A stretch of 48,043 bases of DNA from an uncultured Ruminococcus sp. (GTDB lineage: Bacteria > Bacillota > Clostridia > Oscillospirales > Acutalibacteraceae), in contig CACZYF010000027.1 in NCBI GenBank assembly GCA_902785355.1, forward strand, positions 1-48,043, read 5' to 3'. Numbering within the stretch: position 1 is the first letter of the stretch; the number at the start of each line of letters is the position of its first letter. Under the pieces are notes generated by a model. That model had not been told where the DNA came from. It made no database searches and saw only the letters and a program-made list of their open reading frames with translations. Below are positions 16,095-23,404 of the stretch, piece by piece. Made by a program: the position numbers and the translations under genes.

Positions 16095-16388
16095 TTACTC
16101 GATGGTCAGATACTTTGTGAAGCCTGTCAGACGGAATATTTCGAGCACATTCGGTTCGAGATTGCGCAGAACAAGTTTTCCCTTGCCGACGGTATGGTTC
16201 GCGCCGACAACAACCCTCAGACCGCCGGACGAAATATAGTCTACCTTAGCCATGTCGAGGATCATCTTCTCACAGTTCGGCGCAGCTTCGTTTACCGCTT
16301 GCTCCAGCTCGTTGGCGGTCAGCGCGTCGATGCTGCCCTCGATAGCGATCGTGCAGATTTTCTCTTCAAACGTAGTGTTCAGTTTCAT
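16095..16388 (-). CDS. STAS-domain anti-sigma-factor antagonist (upstream copy)
   Basis: The 97-residue STAS protein carries DYISSGGLRVVVG at about residues 50-62, with the serine pair at the usual phosphorylation site. It shares the C-terminal motif EIFRLTGF with the downstream copy (VFRLTGFDK) but is otherwise divergent, so the two probably have different partners. It is the first gene of the NRPS operon. A GGAGG site precedes the ATG, a strong promoter lies about 70-95 bases upstream, and the NRPS starts 25 bases downstream. Its place as first gene suggests it sets the regulatory state together with the phosphatase and RsbW-like domains encoded later. Confidence 0.9.
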   Translation of the reverse strand: MKLNTTFEEKICTIAIEGSIDALTANELEQAVNEAAPNCEKMILDMAKVDYISSGGLRVVVGANHTVGKGKLVLRNLEPNVLEIFRLTGFTKYLTIE

Positions 16389-16454
16389 AAAGTGCCTCCT
16401 AATATTTGTTCTCCGTTATCACGTGAAAAATCATTGTAACGCATATACATCTGT

Positions 16455-16483
16455 ATTATATCTTTTATTCACATTGTTTACAA
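16455..16483 (-). promoter_or_regulatory. Promoter of the STAS/NRPS/MATE/PP2C operon
   Basis: On the minus strand TTGTAA, a 17-base spacer and a perfect TATAAT lie 67-95 bases before the STAS start codon, in an AT-rich gap after the TIR/RyR operon. No alternative-sigma-type element was recognised. Confidence 0.8.
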
Positions 16484-16562
16484 CATTTTTTATAAAGATA
16501 ATGAGCTTTTTACAGCTTTTCCGCCGCATCGTCAAGAGCCGTCGGATATGACGGCGCACGTA

Positions 16563-18299
16563 TTACGGATCTTCATCCTTCAGCTTCTCGGACGCGCTGA
16601 GCTGATCGTAGGGGATCAGATCGTTGTGGAGCTTTGCCAGATCGTTACGAGAGGACGGATCCCCGGAACCGCTGTAGGTATATCCCAGAGACCTCATGTA
16701 TGCGTTCCAGCGCTTATGCTCGGTAATGCCGCTCCGGTTCGCTGCCTGATCGCTCAGATTGCTGCGCGCCTTGAGATGGATCGCCCGCGCGGTCGATGAC
16801 TGATAGTTGTATTCATACCGCCAAAAGTCAGCTTCATCGCCCCATTGTTTATGCAGACGCAGAGCTTCCTGTTCCAGCTCGGAGCTGATGATCTCTTTCT
16901 CGGAGAAGGTGGAGGGGATATCTCCGATCGAATGGATATCATACTTCTGGTGTTTGAAGTTCTCGATATTTTCCAGCATCCGTTTCTTGTCGCTGCTGCG
17001 GATGATGGTATATAGATCCGGCCGGACGCCCGAGCGCTCGAAGAGCGTTCTCAGCATCGCGGAGATCTCGATATTATCGCTGTCGTTTCCCAGCGAGACG
17101 AAGGCAAAGGTCGGATGGGGCAGCGAGCGGAGCATGCTGCAGAATTCTCCCGAGCGAACCTCGACGCCGCTGTGGAGTCTGATCTCGTATGCGGCTTCTC
17201 CGGCGGTTTCGACGCCGTTATACCGCGGATCAAGCAGGTCGCCGCACTCCGCCTCGAGCTCCCGCGCGGGAGCGCTGCTTTTGTCAAAAGCGTCGATGAC
17301 AAGGCGGTAGCCGTCCATCTGACAGAACCAGGCAAGCGATTTAAGCATTTCTTTCCCGTAATGCCCCAGACCGACGATCACGGCTGAGATGGTCTTTACG
17401 CCGCCTTCCTCGTCCGCTGCGCCGTAAAAGAGCCGATCGCCGTTATTATACAGGAAGCGGTTGATCAGACAATGTGAAATGTCGATGCGTCTGAGCTTGA
17501 CCTTACCGGGGTCTGCGCCCGACAGGATCATGTGGCTCTCCGTCAGGGTCGAGAAGAGGTAGATTCGCGTGTGCTCGCGCATACGATACTCGGCGAGCAG
17601 CTCCAGCGCGTCGTTTGTGTTCAGCTGTTCGTCGCTGCTGATGGTGAAGAACCATACGGAGCGCTTCCTGCTGTGATATCGGAACGTCATCGTGGTGATA
17701 TCCTTCGTCAGACACAGCGCGCCGAGCTTCTCCGCTTCATCGGTCAGATTTCCGTTGTGTCCCTTGACCGGGGCGTTGACGCCGCAGAAGATCATCCGCC
17801 ACGCGGGATGGTTGAGGGAAAGATCCTTCGCGAGCGCCAGCGAATGGTCGTTCAGCTGTGAAAAAACACACAGATTCCGTGAACGGCACCATACAAGCCT
17901 TACGCCGGTTCGGAATTTTGAGAAGAAGGACAGGATATATCCGATCGTAAGGAAGGGGCAGACAAAGCACAGCGCCATCAGCGTGACGGAATACGCGGGA
18001 AACAGCCCGCTGCCGATGCTGGCGGTTGACGGCATAAAGTTGATATCCGTCAGAACAAAGCTTCTCAGCGTTCGGTTCAACGACATCAGCACCGCCTTTG
18101 TAACGCCGACGGCGTCGGTGCCGAAGTTATCGAGCTGTATCGGCAGAAGCAGGGTGAACAGACTCATCGCGTAGCCGATGATCAGCGTTTTTACCGCTGA
18201 AGAGAAGGTGTCTTTTTTTCGGTTATACTGACGGATGAACAGCGCCAGCGCCAGGCATATCTCGACGATGGCGATTGTATAGCAAACATTCCAAATCAT
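16563..18299 (-). CDS. Membrane protein with TrkA-N-like Rossmann domains and C-terminal RyR domain
   Basis: The 578-residue protein has three hydrophobic helices (about 3-22, 33-55 and 102-127). A first nucleotide-binding-like region (about 140-290, starting LCVFSQLNDHSLALAKDL) precedes a clear TrkA-N-type Rossmann motif, VIVGLGHYGKEM (307-318). The C terminus has the RyR repeat signature: EHKRWNAYMRSLGYTY (527-542) and LIPYDQLSASEK (561-572). Bacterial RyR domains have been proposed, from comparative genomics, to act in nucleotide-centred conflict systems. Membrane helices, nucleotide-binding folds and RyR suggest a ligand-gated effector. It is last in an operon with two TIR proteins, 16 bases after the 155-residue gene; GGGGAG precedes its ATG. 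Confidence 0.8.
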   Translation of the reverse strand: MIWNVCYTIAIVEICLALALFIRQYNRKKDTFSSAVKTLIIGYAMSLFTLLLPIQLDNFGTDAVGVTKAVLMSLNRTLRSFVLTDINFMPSTASIGSGLFPAYSVTLMALCFVCPFLTIGYILSFFSKFRTGVRLVWCRSRNLCVFSQLNDHSLALAKDLSLNHPAWRMIFCGVNAPVKGHNGNLTDEAEKLGALCLTKDITTMTFRYHSRKRSVWFFTISSDEQLNTNDALELLAEYRMREHTRIYLFSTLTESHMILSGADPGKVKLRRIDISHCLINRFLYNNGDRLFYGAADEEGGVKTISAVIVGLGHYGKEMLKSLAWFCQMDGYRLVIDAFDKSSAPARELEAECGDLLDPRYNGVETAGEAAYEIRLHSGVEVRSGEFCSMLRSLPHPTFAFVSLGNDSDNIEISAMLRTLFERSGVRPDLYTIIRSSDKKRMLENIENFKHQKYDIHSIGDIPSTFSEKEIISSELEQEALRLHKQWGDEADFWRYEYNYQSSTARAIHLKARSNLSDQAANRSGITEHKRWNAYMRSLGYTYSGSGDPSSRNDLAKLHNDLIPYDQLSASEKLKDEDP

Positions 18300-18315
18300 A
18301 GTTGATCTCCCCGTA

Positions 18316-18783
18316 TTACAGCGGTGTGACGAAAGACACGGGGAATCGGGCTTCTTTCATGAACCCGTACAACTCCCGTGAAACCGCGGTCAGTTTTTTG
18401 AGAACGTACAGCTCGGCGATCTCATAGCCTTCCTTGCAGTACACGGCGGAGATATCCGTCCACCCGTGGATGAGGTACAGCGTATGGCGGCTGTCATACT
18501 GTCTGTCTGAGCTGTCGAAAGTAGGAACGGACAGTATGAGCGCAAGAGAGGTATGAAAGAGCGCGTCGCGCGATCGGATGAGCTGTACGCCGCGCTTTCT
18601 CAGCGAGGGAATATCGTACTCATATTCTCCGAACCTCATCAGCGCCCTTGTTCCGAAGTACTTACGGGTTTTGATCTCTATCAAAGAGTCCCGCCGCGGA
18701 TCGGCGATCGCTTTGACGGATTTGAAAGAAAAATCGTAAGTGTATTCTCGTTTCAGGGTGGTTAACAGTTGTGCCAATTCCAT
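18316..18783 (-). CDS. Unrecognised 155-aa protein in the TIR/RyR operon
   Basis: I do not recognise the family. The protein is soluble, has no signal or membrane segment, and mixes basic and aromatic residues. Visible segments include SLIEIKTRKYFGTRALMRFG and TLYLIHGWTDISAVYCK, consistent with an alpha/beta domain. Its start is supported by CGGAGACATCT before the ATG. It lies 29 bases after a TIR gene and 16 bases before the TrkA-N/RyR gene, so it is very likely co-expressed. It could be an adaptor, sensor or nucleotide-processing partner, but nothing in the sequence decides this. Confidence 0.7.
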   Translation of the reverse strand: MELAQLLTTLKREYTYDFSFKSVKAIADPRRDSLIEIKTRKYFGTRALMRFGEYEYDIPSLRKRGVQLIRSRDALFHTSLALILSVPTFDSSDRQYDSRHTLYLIHGWTDISAVYCKEGYEIAELYVLKKLTAVSRELYGFMKEARFPVSFVTPL

Positions 18784-18812
18784 AGATGTCTCCGATCTGA
18801 ATGTTAATTCGG

Positions 18813-20489
18813 CTATTCGGCGCTGAACGTAAAGCCGTTCTCTTTCGCAAAGCGCTGTGCATAAGAATCCTCGGCGCCCATGACAAACAGCTCTATGCCG
18901 CTGTCAAAGGCGGCGGAGTCGATTTTGGTCACCGTCGGAGGGATCCGGATCCCGTTTAGTCCGCTGCAATATCGAAAGGCGTTTTTGTCGATGCTCTCGA
19001 TACCGTCTGGGATGTAGAGTAACGACAGAGAGGGACAGGACTGGAACATAGCTTCGGAGATCTTGCGAAGCTTTCCGGACAGGTTGATCGTTGTCAGATC
19101 ACTGCAGTTTGAGAACGCGGAGCTTCCGATGGCTTTTACGTTGTTGCCCATGGTGACGGACCGCAGCGCGGAGCACAGGTAAAACGCCTTATCGCCGATC
19201 TCGACGAGACCGTCGGGCAGCGTGATCGCTCCGAGCTTAAAGCAGCCTGAGAACGCCGAAGCGTCGATGTGTGTAACAGTATCGGGAATGCTTACCGATA
19301 CAAGGTTTAAACAGGAGGAAAAGGCTTCGGGACCGATCTCGGTGACGCCCTGCGGTATCTCAAAGCGGCGGGATGACCGCTTGGGCGGATAGAACAAAAG
19401 CTTTGTCCTCTTTTTATTGTACAAGCATCCGTCAAGAGATGCATATCGCTCGTTTTTCTCATCCACCTCGATCGTTTTCATTCCGCTGTATGTGAAAGAC
19501 ACGGTGCTCACGCCGGCGTCTCCCAGCTCCGTTACGGAGGCGGGGATACGGATGGATTGCAGAGAGGTGCAGTACTCGAAAGCTCCCAGACCGATCGAGG
19601 TCACCTGATCGGGTATCTCGATGTTTTTTAGAGCGGCGCAATTATCGAACGCCATGGCGCCGATCGTTTTCAGCGACCGCGGCAGCGTGACTTCGGTGAG
19701 GCGCTTTGCGCCGGACATAGCGTTATTCGGTATGGCGGTAACGCCTTCCTTCACGGTCAGGGTACGGATCTCTCCGATATATCTGCTCCAGGGGACAACG
19801 GAACGGATAGCGTCGTCTGAGGCGGCGCCGTCTCCGTAGATCGTCAGCTCCCCTGCTTCGGGATCATAGTTCCATTGACATTCGCCGATGACTCCCTTTG
19901 TGACAGCCGCGTTCTCCCGGGCGGTGTTCACGATGTTGTTGATGATGAAGCTCATGCCGATCAGCAGACCGATCGCCGCTATGACCGCTGCGGCGGACAG
20001 GATTACGCTGCTGCGTCGGTACTGCTTGAGGCGAGCCTTCATATATGCTTCGTCCGGCGTTCCGCTCTGCTTTTCAATGTGCCGGTTGACGGATTGAACC
20101 AATTCCTCAAGTGCGTCGAAAAGCCGATGATAAGCGTTGATTCGCTGATAACGCGAGAGCATCGTGTCGAAGGCGTCCTCCAGTTTTACGTTTTTGAACG
20201 CAAAGGGCACGATATCCTTCCTTAATCGGATGGCGGATTTCAGCTCCAGAGTGACCCAGTCGGACGCCTGAGCGTCGGCGGACAGTACCACGACGACCAC
20301 ACGGCAGCCTTCGATCGCTCGCGGGATCTCGGTGGTGTAATCCGAACCGGAGGGAATGCTTTCCGGCGCCATCCATGTGCTCAGTCCGCCTGCGTTGAGA
20401 ATGTCGCGGATCAGGTAGGCTTCTTTCTTCTGCTTACTGCTGTAGCTGATGAATACATCGTTGGCGTATGGGGTGCGGTCATAGTTCAT
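18813..20489 (-). CDS. TIR-transmembrane-LRR (BspA-type) protein 1
   Basis: The 558-residue protein has an N-terminal TIR domain (about 9-138): DVFISYSS, then GLSTWMAPESIPSGSDY, and SDWVTLELKSAI, where Glu82 fits the catalytic glutamate of NAD-cleaving TIRs. One membrane helix (about 161-187) follows. The outside part starts with the BspA-like motif WNYDPEAGELTIYGDGA and continues with LRR_5 repeats (about 235-540, consensus LxxIxIPxxVTxIGxxAFxxC). The TIR would be cytoplasmic and the repeats extracellular, the reverse of the soluble TIRs of most phage-defence systems. It follows TIR protein 2 by 11 bases, and GAGGTG precedes its ATG. Confidence 0.9.
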   Translation of the reverse strand: MNYDRTPYANDVFISYSSKQKKEAYLIRDILNAGGLSTWMAPESIPSGSDYTTEIPRAIEGCRVVVVVLSADAQASDWVTLELKSAIRLRKDIVPFAFKNVKLEDAFDTMLSRYQRINAYHRLFDALEELVQSVNRHIEKQSGTPDEAYMKARLKQYRRSSVILSAAAVIAAIGLLIGMSFIINNIVNTARENAAVTKGVIGECQWNYDPEAGELTIYGDGAASDDAIRSVVPWSRYIGEIRTLTVKEGVTAIPNNAMSGAKRLTEVTLPRSLKTIGAMAFDNCAALKNIEIPDQVTSIGLGAFEYCTSLQSIRIPASVTELGDAGVSTVSFTYSGMKTIEVDEKNERYASLDGCLYNKKRTKLLFYPPKRSSRRFEIPQGVTEIGPEAFSSCLNLVSVSIPDTVTHIDASAFSGCFKLGAITLPDGLVEIGDKAFYLCSALRSVTMGNNVKAIGSSAFSNCSDLTTINLSGKLRKISEAMFQSCPSLSLLYIPDGIESIDKNAFRYCSGLNGIRIPPTVTKIDSAAFDSGIELFVMGAEDSYAQRFAKENGFTFSAE

Positions 20490-20500
20490 TACTGTTCACC

Positions 20501-21949
20501 TCAATTCGTTGCCTGAAAGATCAGGCTGTTATCGTTGGCATATTTCTCGGCAGCGGAGTTTTTGCTGCCCTTTACGGTCAGGGGATAGGTGCTGATCTCA
20601 TCGTTCACATCGGCGTATGACAGGGCGTACATGCCGATCTCGGTAACGGAATCAGGCACGGTGATCTCTTTAAGACTTGTACACTGGTAGAAGCCGGCGG
20701 TATCGATACCGCGCAGACCGTCGGTCAGTGTAACGGACTCCAGCTGCTCGCAGCATAAAAAGGCGTTTACACCGATATATGTGACGGATTCCGGTATTTC
20801 GACTTTTTTCAGCCCGGAAAACGAGAAGCAGCCCATCGGGATCTCTTCGATTTTATCGGAGAAGGTTACGCCTTCGAGCTTTGAACTGTTATGGAACGCA
20901 AACTTCTCGATGGTGTGTACGGATTCGGGGAAGGAATAGGATCCCGATTTGCCGGAGGGGAACTGGATGATGCGGGTTTTCTCGGCGTCCGTGAGTACGC
21001 CGTCGTCCGCGCGGAAGTAGGCGTTGTCTTTATCGACGATGAAGGCTTCAAGATCGTTACATTCGGAGCAGGGCGCAGAGGCTATGAAGTTAACATAGGC
21101 GGGGATCGTAAGCGTGGTGATCGGGCATTGTGAGATCATGCCGCCGCTTATGCTGAAAACATATTCGGGGATCGTAAGCTCGACCAGGAGAGGGCATTGA
21201 CAGAAGGTCTGAGTTGTAATGCTCTCCAGCGAGTCGGGCAGACTGACCTTTGTCAGCGCGTTCATCTGATAGAACGAGCATGTTCCCAGCCTTGTGACGC
21301 CCTCTTCGACAACAACGCGCTCGATCGCGTCGGCGTATTTTTGCCACGGCGCTTCTCCCTCGGAGTAGTCGGCGCACTCGGCTTTACCGTAGATGTTGAG
21401 CGTTTTGCTTCCGTCGTAATAGCGCCAGCTGCAGCCTCCGGTATCGCCGGAGTCAGTCGGCTTCGGGTTGAGAATGGATACCAGTATCAATGCCGACAGC
21501 CCGATCAAAACAACGATTCCGGCAACAACGCCGGTGATAAGCAGTTTTTTCTTCCACTCCTTACGCTCCTTTTCCTTGACGGATTTTACCATCGTGATCA
21601 GGCGGGCGAGCGATTCGTCGTTCTCGGCGTCAACGTTGATGCTGTTTTCCGTCAGGAAGCTGAACGACTCGCCGATCCTCTGCTTGGCGACGGTATAGCT
21701 GATGATCTCCTTTTTCTGTTTGACAGCGGTCTCGACCTGCATGATAATGCCGCTGTCATCCTCGGCGGCGCCGTTCGATACGATGAGCACCAGCGCCTTG
21801 CAGTCGTCGATCAGATCCTTTAAGCTGAGATTTGCCGTCAGAGCCGATACGTCGGTGCAGGTTATGCCTTCGGCGGCAAAGCCGGTACGTATCGCGTCCG
21901 CAAAAGCCTTGTCGGCGGGGCTGTAGCTCAAAAAAACGTCGTATTTCAT
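20501..21949 (-). CDS. TIR-transmembrane-LRR (BspA-type) protein 2, divergent TIR
   Basis: The 482-residue protein has the same plan as its neighbour: TIR-like domain (about 1-120, MKYDVFLSYSPADKAF), basic juxtamembrane stretch, one membrane helix (about 135-160), BspA-type start (WRYYDGSKTLNIYGKA) and LRR_5 repeats to the end. The TIR lacks the W-x-A-P and G-x-D-Y elements of protein 1. A glutamate remains in QVETAV (Glu73), but catalysis is doubtful. An inactive partner that pairs with the active TIR is plausible. It is the first gene of the operon; GGGGG lies ten bases before the ATG, and a strong promoter is about 100-130 bases upstream. Confidence 0.88.
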   Translation of the reverse strand: MKYDVFLSYSPADKAFADAIRTGFAAEGITCTDVSALTANLSLKDLIDDCKALVLIVSNGAAEDDSGIIMQVETAVKQKKEIISYTVAKQRIGESFSFLTENSINVDAENDESLARLITMVKSVKEKERKEWKKKLLITGVVAGIVVLIGLSALILVSILNPKPTDSGDTGGCSWRYYDGSKTLNIYGKAECADYSEGEAPWQKYADAIERVVVEEGVTRLGTCSFYQMNALTKVSLPDSLESITTQTFCQCPLLVELTIPEYVFSISGGMISQCPITTLTIPAYVNFIASAPCSECNDLEAFIVDKDNAYFRADDGVLTDAEKTRIIQFPSGKSGSYSFPESVHTIEKFAFHNSSKLEGVTFSDKIEEIPMGCFSFSGLKKVEIPESVTYIGVNAFLCCEQLESVTLTDGLRGIDTAGFYQCTSLKEITVPDSVTEIGMYALSYADVNDEISTYPLTVKGSKNSAAEKYANDNSLIFQATN

Positions 21950-22049
21950 AGATAAGATACCCCCTAAACGATTGAAATAATAAGTGAAATAATAAGTTCT
22001 TCGCAGCGAAAAGGTGTTATTGTAAAGAAAAACGACATACTCTTAGCCA

Positions 22050-22078
22050 ATTATAACATAATTATGCATATATGTCGA
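22050..22078 (-). promoter_or_regulatory. Promoter of the TIR/RyR operon
   Basis: On the minus strand TCGACA, a 17-base spacer and a perfect TATAAT. Transcription would start near 22042 and leave an untranslated leader of about 90 bases. Confidence 0.75.
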
Positions 22079-22279
22079 TGGTTTTTTGAAAAAACTTATA
22101 ACTGAATTATGAGATTCCGGTCGTCAAAAATGTGATTAAAAAAAGATAATCTGCCCGCCTCTTCGTACCGGGACTGTTCGCGAGCATGTTAAGCGGGGGG
22201 AGGGGATAAGGAGAGGCAAGCCCTCCCGCCGACTGCGCGGCACATTTCGACCGACCCCTCTGATCCCGCATAAACGCTG

Positions 22280-22353
22280 GATTTCTACTATGAGTAGAGT
22301 CCTTCTACCGTGTGGCGAGAGAGTAGTAGAAAACTCTATTTTATTTGTAGAAG
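22280..22353. repeat. Nested TTCTAC/GTAGAA inverted repeats, one resembling a Cas12a-type direct repeat
   Basis: Within the 488-base divergent gap, TTTCTACTA (22282-22290) pairs with TAGTAGAAA (22324-22332), and CTTCTAC (22302-22308) pairs with GTAGAAG (22347-22353). These are overlapping alternative stems. The first 20 bases (22280-22299) also fold alone as TCTAC-TATGA-GTAGA, close to the direct-repeat hairpin of type V-A (Cas12a) arrays. There is no second repeat and no cas gene. The element ends just before the promoter of the acyltransferase gene. Confidence 0.4.
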
Positions 22354-22358
22354 AAATA

Positions 22359-22387
22359 TTGACACCAGTAGCTTTTTATTATACACT
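22359..22387 (+). promoter_or_regulatory. Promoter of the acyltransferase gene
   Basis: A perfect TTGACA, a 17-base spacer and TACACT. A TATAAT a few bases further (22396-22401) is an alternative -10 with a poor -35. Confidence 0.65.
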
Positions 22388-22437
22388 GAACTGTGTATAA
22401 TATTTTTCGGCAAGAAACGACACGGGAGGTGACGGAC

Positions 22438-23211
22438 ATGGATAAACGCAGGGTGATCTATTATCACGATGAGCTCAACGATGAGTTCTCCACCGCGGTG
22501 ATCGAGCCGCGCACGATCGACGGCAGTTATATCTATGACCGTCATGGTCCGATCCGCGCCTTCACGCGCTTTTTCTGGTATCGGATCGTCGCGACGCCGC
22601 TGGCGTTCCTCTATGTCAAGCTCAGCCTGCACCAGCGCTCCGTCGGTAAGGAGAAGCTCAAGCCGTTTTTAAAGACCGGCGTCTATCTCTACGGCAACCA
22701 CACACAGGATATCGGCGATCCGCTGACCCCGAACGTCTTTTGCTTTCCGAAGCGGGTCTCCTTCATCGTCCATCCCAACAACGTGTCGATGCCCGTGCTC
22801 GGACGGATCAACCCTTCGCTCGGCGCGATCCCCCTGCCCGATACCCGCGAGGCGTATCGCAACTTTCAGGACTGCGTTAGCGGACGTATCGACAAGGGAC
22901 ACGCGGTCGTCATCTATCCCGAAGCGCATATCTGGCCGTATTACACGAAGATCAGACCCTTTCCCGACGCATCCTTCGGCTATCCGTGTAAGAACGGCAC
23001 CCCGGTGTTCTGTTTTGTCAACACCTATCAGGAGCGCAAGGGCAGAAAGAAGCCGCGCATGACGACCTATATCGACGGCCCCTTCTACCCCGATATGGAG
23101 CTGAGCCTCAAGCAGCGGCGCAGAAAGCTCCGCGACGAGGTCTACGCGCAGATGTGCCGGCGTGCCGAGAACTCTGATGTTGAGATCATAAAGTATATCA
23201 AGGCAACATGA
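22438..23211 (+). CDS. PlsC-like 1-acylglycerol-3-phosphate acyltransferase family protein
   Basis: The 257-residue protein matches the PlsC/LPLAT family: a hydrophobic N-terminal segment (about 42-60), block I YGNHTQDIGDP, then a block with INPSLGAIPLPD, and VVIYPEAHIWPY as the acid/substrate block. It should transfer an acyl chain to a lysolipid or a related hydroxyl. Block I has five residues between the histidine and the second aspartate instead of the usual four; HTQD could supply the acid instead, so the active site is slightly unusual. GGGAGGT precedes the ATG. It heads a plus-strand group with two GT8 proteins, one itself fused to a PlsC domain. Confidence 0.85.
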   Translation: MDKRRVIYYHDELNDEFSTAVIEPRTIDGSYIYDRHGPIRAFTRFFWYRIVATPLAFLYVKLSLHQRSVGKEKLKPFLKTGVYLYGNHTQDIGDPLTPNVFCFPKRVSFIVHPNNVSMPVLGRINPSLGAIPLPDTREAYRNFQDCVSGRIDKGHAVVIYPEAHIWPYYTKIRPFPDASFGYPCKNGTPVFCFVNTYQERKGRKKPRMTTYIDGPFYPDMELSLKQRRRKLRDEVYAQMCRRAENSDVEIIKYIKAT

Positions 23212-23223
23212 CGCCGCGTCCCG

Positions 23224-23276
23224 TTCCGCGCAACATGATGTTGCATCCCTTTCCGCGCAACATGATGTTGCATCCC
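23224..23276 (+). repeat. Two tandem 27-base repeats with a palindromic core
   Basis: Copies at 23224-23249 and 23251-23276 are identical over 26 bases and carry the palindrome GCAACATGATGTTGC. A partial match (GGCAACATGA) overlaps the stop of the acyltransferase gene. Each copy can form a small hairpin; no T run follows. Confidence 0.75.
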
Positions 23277-23404
23277 GTTCCGCCTCTTAAAGAGTTTATT
23301 TTTTACTGACAGTCATCTGAGGCGGGGCAGAACGGCTTCTTTGCTTTCGTTCTAAAAGATAATCTTTTCATAGATTTCGAATAAACTCCCTTTCTGGAGG
23401 AAAT

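Noticed and set aside
16501-16562. Terminator between the TIR/RyR operon and the NRPS operon
   Set aside because: A six-base GC stem (GCCGTC/GACGGC) is present but no T run follows, so it was not called.
22280-22353. CRISPR array
   Set aside because: Only one repeat-like hairpin and no regularly spaced repeats or cas genes, so it was kept as a curious hairpin only.
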